Assembly (NCBI GenBank): GCA_002368175.1
Contig: AP018172.1
Span: 6,575,001-6,639,000, forward strand
Direction: 5' to 3'
From: Calothrix sp. NIES-2098
GTDB lineage: Bacteria > Cyanobacteriota > Cyanobacteriia > Cyanobacteriales > Nostocaceae
Length of the DNA: 64,000 bases
Shown here: piece after piece, positions 51,862 through 62,100 of the stretch
How the letters are laid out: every line of letters starts with the position of its first letter
Numbering within the stretch: position 1 is the stretch's first letter
Position numbers and translations under genes: made by a program
The notes under the pieces: generated by a model
What the model was told of the DNA's origin: nothing
The model's input: only the letters and a program-made list of their open reading frames with translations
Database searches by the model: none

Positions 51862-53430
51862 TTAAGGAGAACCACCGCCTTGAGAACGTCCACCACCACC
51901 ACCTTGAGAACGTCCGCCACCACCGCCTAAGCCGGGGAAAACCCCGCCTCTGGGTGTTGATTGCGGTCTTGAACCTGGTGGAAAACTGAGCAATACTCTC
52001 TCGTCTCCTGATAGTCCAGACTTAACTTCGGTAAAGTTATTGACTGTTACGCCCGTTTCGATCCGAGTAAATACAGGTTTATTATCTTCTCCTGCCACAA
52101 ATACACCCGTCGCATTTTCTCGGCGGACAACTGAGGCTGTAGGCACTACCAGCGCATTCTCCAATTGACCGACTTGGAAATCTGTGGTCACATTCATCCC
52201 AGACCGCAGTAACCTTTGAGGATCTGAGAGCGATACTCGCACTTCAAAACTGGTAACGTTTTGCGTAACTACAGATTGGGCAGCGATTTGTCTAACTCTA
52301 CCTTCAAATATTTTTCCTGGATAAGCATCGGCTTTAATCGTCACTTTCTGACCAATGCGAATTTTGGAAATATTAGTTTCGGCTAAATTTGCTACAACTT
52401 CATTGGTCGAAGCCAAAGCCAAAATCGAAGAAGAAGTCGCAGAAGATACGTCACTACTAGCAGTTGTGGGAGTTACAAAAGCCCCAGGATCGGCGTATTT
52501 CTTTGTCACCACCCCATCAAATGGGGCGCGAATAATCGTGTCATTGATTTGGGCTTGGATATTTTGCAAGGAACCACGCGCAGATGTCACCTGGGCGCGG
52601 GCGGCGTTGATGTCTTCTTGGCGAGTTCCGGCTTTTAAAAGTGCTAAAGCTTGCTGTCTTTGCGCAACTGTAGCGCGTGCTGCTTCTATGTCTTCTGAAC
52701 GCGACCCAGCTTTTTGTAAACCTAAGGCTTGCTGCGCTTCATTCACAGCAGCTTGGGCGCTGTCACGATCTGCACGACTTTGATTTAAAGTCTGAAGAGA
52801 AATACCACCGGAATTGTAAAGTTGCTGATTGCGCAGGAAATTGTCTGCCGCTTTTCTCAAAGCAGCTTGGGCACTTTGTAACCGTGCTTGTGCTTGGGCA
52901 ATATCCTGAGGGCGATTGCCTGCTTGTACTTTTTGTAGATTTGCTTGGGCTTCGTCTAGCTGTGCCTGTGCTTGAGCAATATCTTGAGGACGATTTCCAG
53001 CTTGTGCCTTTTGCAGATTTGCCTCAGCTTGTGCCAATTGTCCTTGGGCAGAGGTGAGTTGTCCTCGCAGATTGGAATCATCCATGTAAGCTACAATCTG
53101 CCCTTGTTTGACAATATCTCCTTCCTTCACCAGAAGTCTTTTCAAGATGCCGGAATTTTTCGGGCTGAGGTTAATTGACCTCTCAGGTTTTACCGTTCCA
53201 TTCGCTGAAACTGTAATTGCTAAAGTCTGCCTTTCTACAGGCTGTGTCAGAACGCGGCGTCTTGCTTGCTGAGTAGGAGCGACAGCTACCTGGTAATAAA
53301 TTACGTAGCCAATTCCACCCAAAAGTACAAGGGAGAGCAGCCAGGGTAGCCAGCGAATCTTCCCTTTGGTTCTCTTGACTTCAGGAATCAAAGCTGATGA
53401 ATCTACAGGGTTTGATGCATCAATTGTCAT
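51862..53430 (-). CDS. MacA/HlyD-type periplasmic adaptor (set 1)
   Basis: A 522-residue adaptor. A membrane anchor (about 28-48) is followed by 'SANGTVKPERSINLSPKNSG' and a long alpha-hairpin made of repeats of 'QAGNRPQDIAQAQAQLDEAQ', then 'IIRAPFDGVVTKKYADPGAF' and barrel domains. The C-terminus is a Gly/Arg/Gln-rich tail containing 'GGGGRSQGGGGGRSQGGG', unusual for the family and absent from the paralogue at 41827. First gene of the adaptor-permease-ATPase-TolC unit. Two palindromes 100-150 bases upstream may be operators. Confidence 0.91.
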   Translation of the reverse strand: MTIDASNPVDSSALIPEVKRTKGKIRWLPWLLSLVLLGGIGYVIYYQVAVAPTQQARRRVLTQPVERQTLAITVSANGTVKPERSINLSPKNSGILKRLLVKEGDIVKQGQIVAYMDDSNLRGQLTSAQGQLAQAEANLQKAQAGNRPQDIAQAQAQLDEAQANLQKVQAGNRPQDIAQAQARLQSAQAALRKAADNFLRNQQLYNSGGISLQTLNQSRADRDSAQAAVNEAQQALGLQKAGSRSEDIEAARATVAQRQQALALLKAGTRQEDINAARAQVTSARGSLQNIQAQINDTIIRAPFDGVVTKKYADPGAFVTPTTASSDVSSATSSSILALASTNEVVANLAETNISKIRIGQKVTIKADAYPGKIFEGRVRQIAAQSVVTQNVTSFEVRVSLSDPQRLLRSGMNVTTDFQVGQLENALVVPTASVVRRENATGVFVAGEDNKPVFTRIETGVTVNNFTEVKSGLSGDERVLLSFPPGSRPQSTPRGGVFPGLGGGGGRSQGGGGGRSQGGGSP

Positions 53431-53529
53431 AGATACTCTTTTTTTTTATCTGTAAACATGACTCGATCGCAATATTTTTGTATAAATTCATGCTAGTAAT
53501 TATCGTGCAAAATCGTTCAAACTGGTGCA

Positions 53530-53576
53530 TGACTAAAGTCACTAGTACTTTCAGATTGGGACATGACCAATGTCAT
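53530..53576. promoter_or_regulatory. Pair of TGAC-N-GTCA palindromes upstream of the efflux operon
   Basis: TGACTAAAGTCA (53530-53541) and ATGACCAATGTCAT (53563-53576) are two palindromes with centres 34 bases apart, about three helical turns. They lie 100-150 bases before the adaptor ATG. The sequence resembles operators of NarL/LuxR-type response regulators such as DesR and LiaR. Regulator unknown. Confidence 0.5.
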
Positions 53577-54624
53577 CAATTTTCATTGATGTAGCTTGAC
53601 TCTAATTAACTCAGCAAGGAATTTTGAGCGCTTTGGCTAGCAGGTATTTATTTAATACACCAGTAATTTTCATTTGTTGTTATCGAAAATTAAAAATATC
53701 TGCTTGCTTAGGCTAATTAGCCAATTTATGCATCAGGTTAAAAAACTGTTTTCATAGTGCTATACTGAGAAATTATTTTATTACTAATATACTTTCAAGG
53801 TATCTATCATTGCTTGAATTATGCAACTTTGGCAGTTGGTTTGAGAAGTTGCTAGTGTTTGCCAAAACCTAGTTTGGTTATATATTACTCCTGTATTTTG
53901 TTATAATTGCTACTGTTTTATATTATTGCTGGTATTAGATAAAGTACTAGAATTATTTAAAACTAACTCACTAGAGAACAAAAGACTTCATCTAATAGTT
54001 GGATATCTGAGATTTAAAATCAAGAATTTGATTAGCTAAGATCGCGCAACTATCGTTAGCAATAAATAAACAATTGCTGCTAGCTTGGGGAAATTCTCTG
54101 CCTAAGAATTGGCACAATATTCTGAACAAATACTAATTTATCTGAGGGGATAGATTCGGGAGATGCAGCTCGATCTAGAAAAACATAGTTGATTAAAGAA
54201 CTGAGTAGAATATAAGCGATCGCCTTTCGTTGGCAAGAGTAAAGCGAACCTAAGTAGAGGAAGAAAATCTGAGAAAAACCTTCTCTGCTGCATTTACATC
54301 CTCCGCAGCTCTCTGCCCGTTCCGGAAAACTGCTCAAAAAACTCGTTTAGGATAGGAAAAAGATCGGTAAAAGCAATAGAAGATAGCACGGGTATGCGGA
54401 TATACAGGGACGCAGAGGAAAGTTAGAGATCCTTAGGCGTTAACCCTATTCCCCGTTTGCTCTTGAAGAGTAAATCTGTGGGCTGATTTCCCCATTCCTC
54501 AATTTTGTGGAAATAATTTCCGATCGACTCTTGACTTTTGACTACAAAATTTGCCTTTCTTCTAAGACGGAGATCGTTTAAGCTAGCTGAAAGATTCTTT
54601 GATTTGTGGGTAAGAGGGGGTAGT
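53577..54624. other. Long intergenic region, no confident gene
   Basis: Over 1 kb between the divergent efflux operon and the TPR gene. An 85-codon minus-strand frame at 54080-54337 has no ribosome binding site or recognisable similarity and is not called. The region is strongly AT-rich up to about 54000. Confidence 0.4.
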
Positions 54625-55509
54625 GTGCCTAAAAATATTGGAATAATTTCTTTTCTAGTTGTCTGTAGTTTGTGGAGTATGCCAAAAGCAGCACAAGCAC
54701 AGGCACTAATACCCCATACACTGCAACTCGATGCAGGGAAATTGGAAAAACAAGGCTTGAGCTTGGCACAAGAGGCGGCTCAACTAGGTCAGTTTCAACA
54801 GTTTGAGTTAGCTTTGCCACGAGCCAGGCTGGCTAGTCAACTGGCTCCGAAAAATGATAAAGTTTGGTTTCTATTGGGTGGTTTACAGCTGCAAACCAAA
54901 AATTATGATGAGGCGATCGCTGCTTTAAAAAAAGCACAATCACTCAATCCAAAAAATGCTGATGTGTTGTTTGCAATGGGTTCGGCTAACTTTCAGCAGC
55001 AGAAATATCCAGCAGCGATTGCTAATTACCAAGCTGGCTTGAAGTTAAAACCCAACGATCCAGAAGGTTTATTTGATTTGGGGAATGCATACTATATGAC
55101 TGGTCGATTGCCAGATGCGATCGCTCAATATAATAAAGCCGTCTCCTTCGATAAGAAATTTTGGCCGGCAATTAACAACACTGGCTTAATCCATTACGAA
55201 CAGGGTGATATTCAAAATGCGATTAAGCAATGGCAAACTGCTGTATCTTTGGACAAACAAGCAGCAGAACCTTTACTAGCCTTGGCAGTAGCCCTATATA
55301 CTAAAGGCGATCGCCAACAAGGTTTAGCAATGGGAGAAGCTGCACTCCGCATCGATCAGCGCTACGGCGATTTGGATTTCCTCAAGCAAAATCTTTGGGG
55401 TCAACGTCTACTATCGGATACGAAAAAGTTCCTGGAATTACCCAGGATTCAAGCAGCTCTACAGCAAGGGGAAAGTCCATTAAACCCTAGTCAACCGCCT
55501 GCCCAATAG
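54625..55509 (+). CDS. Secreted/periplasmic TPR protein
   Basis: A 294-residue protein starting with GTG 54625 (GAGGGGG five bases upstream), giving a signal peptide 'PKNIGIISFLVVCSLWSM' with cleavage near 'AQAQA'. The longer frame from TTG 54538 is less likely. The mature protein holds about five tetratricopeptide repeats, for example 'WFLLGGLQLQTKNYDEAIAA', 'ALKKAQSLNPKNADVLFAMG' and 'EGLFDLGNAYYMTGRLPDAI'. TPRs mediate protein-protein interactions. The partner is unknown and the next genes are unrelated. Confidence 0.85.
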   Translation: MPKNIGIISFLVVCSLWSMPKAAQAQALIPHTLQLDAGKLEKQGLSLAQEAAQLGQFQQFELALPRARLASQLAPKNDKVWFLLGGLQLQTKNYDEAIAALKKAQSLNPKNADVLFAMGSANFQQQKYPAAIANYQAGLKLKPNDPEGLFDLGNAYYMTGRLPDAIAQYNKAVSFDKKFWPAINNTGLIHYEQGDIQNAIKQWQTAVSLDKQAAEPLLALAVALYTKGDRQQGLAMGEAALRIDQRYGDLDFLKQNLWGQRLLSDTKKFLELPRIQAALQQGESPLNPSQPPAQ

Positions 55510-55655
55510 TAGAACAGCAATTGGCAATTGGTAATTGGAACCGCTTTTAACTATTACTCATTACCACTTGCCGAACTATCCCTTTTCATAGTACATATAT
55601 ACTCATGTAACGGGAAGTTGGGCATTGCTGAATGTCAATCACCAATTCTCAGCTT

Positions 55656-56054
55656 TCATTGTGTGGGTAAAAGTGCCAGGATTTGGTCAACAAAAAGTTG
55701 ATGGTCAACTACAGGCTTAGAGATGTACCCATCAGCACCGCTTTGTTTCAAGAAGTTCTCGCGATCGCCTTCCATAGCGTGAGCAGTAACCAGAATCACA
55801 GGTAAGTTTGCTGTTTTTGGGTCAGCTTTTAACATTTGTGTAATTTTGATACCATCAACAGATTTACCCTGGTAAACACTTCGCGAAAGAGAAACATCCA
55901 TTAAAATAAGGTCTGCATCACCAGATTGGGCAATTTTGATTACTTCTTCCACATTTTCTGTATGTTTAACATCTAAGCCACCGCGCTTGGTCAAAATTTT
56001 GGAAAAAACGCGAGCATTGATCAGATCGTCTTCTACAATCAAAACAGTTTTCAT
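55656..56054 (-). CDS. Single-domain CheY/DivK-like response regulator
   Basis: A 132-residue receiver domain without an output domain. The acidic pocket is 'LIVEDDLIN', the phospho-acceptor Asp is in 'DLILMDVSLS' (about residue 57), and the conserved Thr and Lys are in 'ILVTAHAM' and 'GYISKPVVD'. An insertion 'RSVYQGKSVDG' lengthens the loop after the phosphorylation site. It can act as a phosphorelay or motility-type signal carrier. The kinase is unknown; the hybrid kinase at 59107 is near but on the other side of the topoisomerase gene. Confidence 0.9.
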   Translation of the reverse strand: MKTVLIVEDDLINARVFSKILTKRGGLDVKHTENVEEVIKIAQSGDADLILMDVSLSRSVYQGKSVDGIKITQMLKADPKTANLPVILVTAHAMEGDRENFLKQSGADGYISKPVVDHQLFVDQILALLPTQ

Positions 56055-56282
56055 GAGAATTTAACTTATGAGAATAGGGGGGATAAACACCTGAAAAAAA
56101 ACAGTTGTCTGCCTCCTTTTTAGTCTTCAATGTGTATCCCCGTCATCAAGGATAATACTACTGCTTCTTATCCTATGACCATCAAGATTTGGTTAGAAAT
56201 TCCTTTTCATCCGTTATGCTGTGGTTGTTGCAGCATTAATTTTAGGCGACTTTTGTGTAGTTAAATTTCAGGGAAAAAGCTC

Positions 56283-58787
56283 ATGGCAAAACAGTTAAAC
56301 CTTCTCTCAACGGGACAGGTAATCACCACAGCCCTGCACACTGAGATGCAACGGTCTTACCTAGAATATGCCATGAGCGTAATTGTAGGACGAGCGTTGC
56401 CAGATGTGCGTGATGGCTTAAAGCCAGTCCATCGGCGTATTTTATACGCCATGCACGAACTGGGACTAACACCAGATAGACCCTATCGGAAATGTGCCCG
56501 TGTCGTGGGGGATGTGTTAGGTAAGTACCATCCCCACGGCGACCAAGCAGTTTACGATGCTTTAGTGCGGTTAGTGCAGGAATTTTCTAGCCGCTATCCC
56601 TTACTCGCCGGACATGGTAACTTTGGCAGCGTTGACAATGACCCGCCAGCAGCAATGCGTTATACAGAAACGCGCCTCGCCGCCATTGGTCATGAGGGAA
56701 TGCTGACAGAAATTGGTGAAGAAACTGTAGAATTTATCGGTAACTTCGATAATTCCCAACAAGAACCAACAGTTTTACCCGCACAGTTACCATTCTTATT
56801 ACTTAATGGCTGTGCGGGTATTGCTGTGGGAATGGCAACGAATATTCCCCCACATAATTTAGGGGAAGTTGTTGATGGTTTAATCGCTTTAATCGACAGC
56901 CCAGATTTATCAGATGAAAAATTATTCGAGCTAATTCCCGGCCCAGATTTTCCCACTGGCGGAGAAATTATTGGTGATGCAGGAATTAAAGAAGCATACA
57001 CCACAGGTAAGGGTGGGATTGTATTGCGGGGAGTTGCAACCCTAGAAGAGATAGCCCCATCTCGTGGGAGCAAGCGACGCACAGCAATTATTGTCACAGA
57101 ATTACCATATCAAGTAAATAAAGCAGGCTGGATTGAGAAAGTAGCCGAATTAGTCAATCAAGGTCGCTTGCAGGGAATTTCGGATATTCGCGACGAAAGC
57201 GATCGCGAAGGAATGCGCGTCGTCATCGAACTCAAACGCGATACCAATCCCCAAGAAATACTCCAGCATTTGTATCACCAAACCGCTTTACAAACAAACT
57301 TTGGGGCGATTTTGTTAGCGTTGGTAGATGGACAACCTCGCCAGTTAAGCTTGCGCCAGCTGTTACTAGAATTTTTAAGTTTCCGCGAGCAAACCCTCAA
57401 CCGTCGCTACAGTTACGAATTAGGTAAAGCCGAAAGTCGCCTGCATTTGGTAGAGGGTTTACTCTTAGCTTTGTCTAACGTAGATACCGTCATTGAAATT
57501 TTGCGCCAAGCAGCTGATGGTAGCACCGCAAAAATTAACCTGTGTAGCCGATTAAATTTGAGTGAAGTCCAAGCAGATGCAATTTTAGCTATGCCATTGC
57601 GTCGCTTAACAAGTTTAGAACAACAAAATTTGCAGCAAGAGTTTGAGCAACTCACAGAGCAAATTAATTTATTGCGCAGATTACTCAGCGATCGCAAGGA
57701 ATTACTCAAAGCGCTGAAAAAAGATTTGCGATCGCTCAAGCGTAAATATAGCGATCCGCGTCGTACTAAACTCGTACCTTTCACTGCGGAAATCAGAAAA
57801 CCAGAAGATAAAGGGAGAGTTCGTCAGCCTACAGAAGAAGATGAGGATTTTTCTCAACCATCCGCACCCGCAGAAGAAACAATTTTAGAGTTTACCCAAC
57901 GGGGATATGTGCGCCGGATTCAGCCCAATGGGAAAAAATCTAAAGCTGAAAACGGTCTGAATGATAACGACTTCATCATCCAAACTCAGTTAACTGACAC
58001 AGCAAAAGATCTGTTAGTACTAACCAGTGGCGGTAAAGTCTACCCGGTGACGGTAGGAGAGATTCCCCTAATCACTGGGCGTTCTCCCAAAGGAAGACCA
58101 CTGATTACCATGCTGAGTAATACAGCTCAAGGTACTCAAGAAGCTGTTGTCAATCGCTTTGTGCTACCAGAAAATTCGGAAACTACTCAGCTAATTCTGT
58201 TGACGAAACAAGGAAGAATTAAACGCTTGTCTTTGGAAGAATTAACAAACCTGACTCGTCGGGGAGTAACGATTGTCAAACTCAAAGACGATGATGAATT
58301 ATTGTTTAGTCAATTTACTACTACAGGTAAACATCTGATCGTCGCCAGTTCCAGCGGACGCTTATTGAAATTTCCCGTAAATGACGAACAACTACCGATC
58401 ATGGGTCGTGCTGCAATGGGACTACAAGCCTTACGAATGCTGAAACATCAGCAAATGGTTGGCTGTGTCACGGTGAACGAACAAGAAGATTTGTTGTTAG
58501 TTACCGAAGAAGGATATGCCAAACGTTTTCCTGTAAGTCAGATGAGATCTGCCAATAGAGGAGATTTAGGCACGCAATACGTAAAATTCACCACCAAAAC
58601 TGATAATTTAGCCGGAATGGTCGCCGCGATCGCCTCTGCGGAAGTAGCGTTAGTCACTAATAAAGAACGGGTAGTGCGTATACCTCTGGAAACAGTACCT
58701 TTGTTAACTAGGGATACCAAGGGTGAAAGCATCCTGCAACTCAACCGCGATGAAAAAATTATTACGGTCGTCGAGGTGCGACAGTAG
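56283..58787 (+). CDS. Type IIA DNA topoisomerase subunit A (GyrA/ParC-like)
   Basis: An 834-residue subunit that cuts and rejoins double-stranded DNA with a GyrB/ParE partner. The N-terminal winged-helix region has 'YAMSVIVGRALPDVRDGLKP' and 'GKYHPHGDQAVYDALVR', and the active-site Tyr is near residue 126 in 'AAMRYTETRLA'. A coiled-coil tower follows and then six-bladed beta-pinwheel repeats (about 540-830). The heptapeptide GyrA box (QRRGG[RK]G) needed for DNA wrapping is not visible, 'RRIQPNGKKSKAENG' occupying the place, so the enzyme may behave as a topoisomerase IV-like ParC. Cyanobacteria often encode two such paralogues. Confidence 0.92.
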   Translation: MAKQLNLLSTGQVITTALHTEMQRSYLEYAMSVIVGRALPDVRDGLKPVHRRILYAMHELGLTPDRPYRKCARVVGDVLGKYHPHGDQAVYDALVRLVQEFSSRYPLLAGHGNFGSVDNDPPAAMRYTETRLAAIGHEGMLTEIGEETVEFIGNFDNSQQEPTVLPAQLPFLLLNGCAGIAVGMATNIPPHNLGEVVDGLIALIDSPDLSDEKLFELIPGPDFPTGGEIIGDAGIKEAYTTGKGGIVLRGVATLEEIAPSRGSKRRTAIIVTELPYQVNKAGWIEKVAELVNQGRLQGISDIRDESDREGMRVVIELKRDTNPQEILQHLYHQTALQTNFGAILLALVDGQPRQLSLRQLLLEFLSFREQTLNRRYSYELGKAESRLHLVEGLLLALSNVDTVIEILRQAADGSTAKINLCSRLNLSEVQADAILAMPLRRLTSLEQQNLQQEFEQLTEQINLLRRLLSDRKELLKALKKDLRSLKRKYSDPRRTKLVPFTAEIRKPEDKGRVRQPTEEDEDFSQPSAPAEETILEFTQRGYVRRIQPNGKKSKAENGLNDNDFIIQTQLTDTAKDLLVLTSGGKVYPVTVGEIPLITGRSPKGRPLITMLSNTAQGTQEAVVNRFVLPENSETTQLILLTKQGRIKRLSLEELTNLTRRGVTIVKLKDDDELLFSQFTTTGKHLIVASSSGRLLKFPVNDEQLPIMGRAAMGLQALRMLKHQQMVGCVTVNEQEDLLLVTEEGYAKRFPVSQMRSANRGDLGTQYVKFTTKTDNLAGMVAAIASAEVALVTNKERVVRIPLETVPLLTRDTKGESILQLNRDEKIITVVEVRQ

Positions 58788-58836
58788 CCTTGCAGACAGC
58801 ATGGATTAGATAGTGTCAGGACAAATTGCGTTGTAA

Positions 58837-59067
58837 ACTTATGAGGCTTTGAACTGCGTTCACGAGTCTTTGACCTCGGTTAACCAGTCTTTTAGCTCCA
58901 TTAATGAGCCTTTGAACTTCGTTAACCAGCCTTTTAGCTCCGTTAATGAGTCTTTGAACTCCGTTCACGAGGCTTTGAACTCCGTTAATGAGTCTTTTAG
59001 CTCCATTAATGAGTCTTGGAACTCGGTTAACCAGCCTTTTAGCTCCGTTAATGAGTCTTTGAGCCTG
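58837..59067. repeat. 21-bp tandem repeat array C (eleven units)
   Basis: Eleven units of exactly 21 bases start at 58837 and every 21 bases after. Two subtypes mix: GTTAACCAGCCTTTTAGCTCC and GTTAATGAGTCTTTGAACTCC, sometimes with GTTCACGAG at the front. Both strands are open in one frame and would encode heptads, but no ribosome binding site is present. It fills the space between the topoisomerase and hybrid kinase genes. Confidence 0.92.
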
Positions 59068-59080
59068 AAAGTTCAAGCTT

Positions 59081-59104
59081 GACCAATGACCAATGACCAA
59101 TGAC
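59081..59104. repeat. Heptameric repeat ACCAATG (three units)
   Basis: GACCAATGACCAATGACCAA-TGAC is three perfect copies of a 7-bp unit directly after the 21-bp array, at the 3' end of the hybrid kinase gene. Confidence 0.75.
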
Positions 59105-59106
59105 AA

Positions 59107-62100
59107 TTAAAGCTTTTCCTCGTGAGGATTGGCACTCAAAGCTTGATGTACCTCGTTTAACAAGTCTTCCATTGAAATTGAGCGAGGTAAAATTTGGGCA
59201 GAAATCTCATTCGCTATATTTTCTAGAGTTTCCCAGCTATTCTTTTTTTGTTTCTCAATTAATTGCTGAGAGATTTTAGACTGAGAATGGGCGATCGCTT
59301 GCGCACGATTCAATCTCCGATCGAGTACTAAAATTGGTGGCAAATTGAAAGGTAAATCTCCCAATGCTTTCAATGCTTTGAGTACTTCTTTATGAATAGA
59401 AGATTCGCTCAAGCAGATGAGCAACAAATCTACACTTTGATGGCGAATTTGTTGTAATACTTCTGTCCAACAACTACCCATTGCGGCTTTTAAACCTGCT
59501 GTTTGCAGATATTGAATTAAAGCTTGAAACCACTCCGATCCTCTTTCTTCACTATTCAGCGATGAGTTTTTTTGCTTGCGTCTTACCTGGGGCAAATCTC
59601 GTAACATTGTGACATCCACCACTAAAATATTTGGTGGACAACATATACCAGCAGCAATTTGCAGCACTGATAATAAAGCATCAGGTTTGCTGCTACTGCT
59701 ATTGTTGTCTTTGCCTAATGGTTGTAAGCAGGGAAATACAGACAAACCAGGTATTTGAGAAGCTGCTAAGGTAGTGATAACATCGCAAGTCACTAAAGGT
59801 AAGGCCGCCAATCGCGGGTGCTGACTGAGTTGTTGCAGGTAAGTTTGGGCGGTAGGGCTTTCTACATCCAGCAAAACTACATCAAACTGCCAAACTCTCG
59901 CCAAAAGTTCTGCCTGATCTAAGTCATCTACTTCGATAACTCGGTGTTCTCGCAATAAAGAGTGGGGATTAATTGATTCCAACTCTGGATTGACCAATCT
60001 CAAAATTCGCAGTGGGGTTGTGCTAACGGAAGTTTCATTACTGTCTAATCCCGATTGCTGAGTTGTTGGTGTAGCACATAGACTTTCTAATAGTGGTGCT
60101 AACGCCTGAGACTGTACGGGTAGGCTTAAGAAACCATCAGCGCGATTGGCAAATGCTTGCTCCTTTTCTGCGCCTGTCGCTGTCACAATTAAGGGAATGT
60201 GGCGAGTTGCAGGATCGGATTTGACTAAGGTCAGTACATCCCATCCCGATAATAAAGGTAGTAAGGGATTTAAGAATACAGCTTTTGGTTGCAGGCGTCG
60301 AGCTTTTTCTACGGCCTCTGTGCCAGAGCGAGCAATCACTACGCGATATCCTAAAGCTTTGAGTTGTTCGGTTAAGTCTTCAATATACCGAGCTACTGCC
60401 TCAACTACCAACACCAACCTTTGTGATGACACCGAATGATGTTGTGCAGATGTGTTGACTCGCTGACGCGCTGATGGAGTTAAGCTTCTTGTATTAGTAT
60501 TAACTGTTTCAATATCTTCATCTTCTATATTTTCTTCTTCTTGCTCGGTAAAGCTTGTTTTAGGAGGGCTAGGTGGTAACAGCAGTGTAAATTGGCTACC
60601 TTTACCTTCCCGCGACAAGAAGCTGACATCACCACCGTGGAGGCGTGCTAAAGCTCTAGTGAGTACTAGTCCTAAACCTGTGCCTTCAAATTGGCGAGTC
60701 AGGGGATTTTCTAGTTGTTGAAATTTTTGAAATATTAAATGTTGCTGGTGTTCTGGAATGCCAATACCTGTATCCCAGACTGTAAAAGCAATCCACCCTT
60801 CCCAATGACTCACCTTTAAGCCAATTTCGCCGGAGACTTCAGTAAACTTAAAGGCATTAGAAAGCAGATGTACCAACATTTGTCGCAGACGTAATTCATC
60901 CGCTACCATCTGCTTGATTCCTGGTTCAATTGTCAGCGAGAAGCGATGATCGCCAGAACTTTCTACTTGAGTTTGGCTGGCAGCTTTGGTTTTACCTGTT
61001 TGCGTGTGAATAGCTTTGGCTTCAGATAAAGCGCGATCGCACACGGCAAGAATATTCACTGGAGCTAGGGTCAGATTCATCTGCCCTGTTTCCATGCGAG
61101 TTAAATCTAAAATGTCATTGACTACACTCATCAAATGCCGTCCGCTTTGATGAATCAGTCCAGCATAACGGGCTTGACGTTCGTTTAATTCCCCTAACTG
61201 GCGATCGACTAACAATCGCGATAATCCTAATACCGCAGTCAAAGGGGTCTTGAGTTCATGACTAATGCAAGCTAAAAACTCATCTTTTAACCGATTCAAT
61301 TGAATTAGATCGGCATTTTTCGCTGCCAATTCTTTACACAGCTGCTGTTGCTCGGTCACATCAGTAGCTAACACTAGCCACAGATCGTTACTAGCAAGTC
61401 CTGATTCTGGATTAGCCAGCGTCATTTCTGACTCAGCATTCAAGAATTTCAATTCCGTACTATCTAAAGAAATTTTGGCAAACTGCCAAACTCGCTCTTG
61501 ACCATTTTGCACTTCCACAATGCAGGTGCAAGTACCTCCTTGACTATCCCAAAAACACTGATTGGATGTAGTCGCTGTACTTTGCTCGTACAGGTTGTTT
61601 GTAGGTAAGGAGGTAGATTGCAACCGACCAACCACACTTTTCTGTTGTAGTGATAAGCCATTATCTCCGGAATGCAGTTTGAATTGTTCTCCCAAACTAT
61701 GCCCATTTCCTGTTACATAGGGCTGATTTTTCTGGGCTTTTTGTGTGGCATATTCTGGCTGTTTGGTTAAAGAGGAGGCAAGTATCCTTTCTACTTGTTT
61801 TCTGACTCCTTCGGGATCTTTTAACACTCCCAATTGCTGCCACCATGCTGGATTTTGTGCTACCACCTCGCCATTACCAGTTTGTAGCATCAAAGGCCAG
61901 GGCAAGCGTTCTAACAATTGCACTAGTGGCTTATATAGAGCTTGCTGCTGATTGAGTATTTGTGCTTGTGAGTAAGTTGCCATCGCCACATCGGTTTGGC
62001 TGGCTTCCGTTGTGTAATCTTGAGCATCGCCAAAAGATACTGCATCAATTGCTACTTTTTCCCTAGCTAACAATCGCAACAACCTTGAGCTATCTAGCAA

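Noticed and set aside
54080..54337. 85-codon minus-strand frame upstream of the TPR gene
   Set aside because: No ribosome binding site, no recognisable domain, composition like that of the surrounding spacer.
58816..59106. 96-codon minus-strand frame of heptad repeats (and a plus-strand counterpart)
   Set aside because: It is made of the 21-bp array, has no ribosome binding site, begins inside a heptamer repeat, and both strands are equally open, as expected for any period divisible by three.
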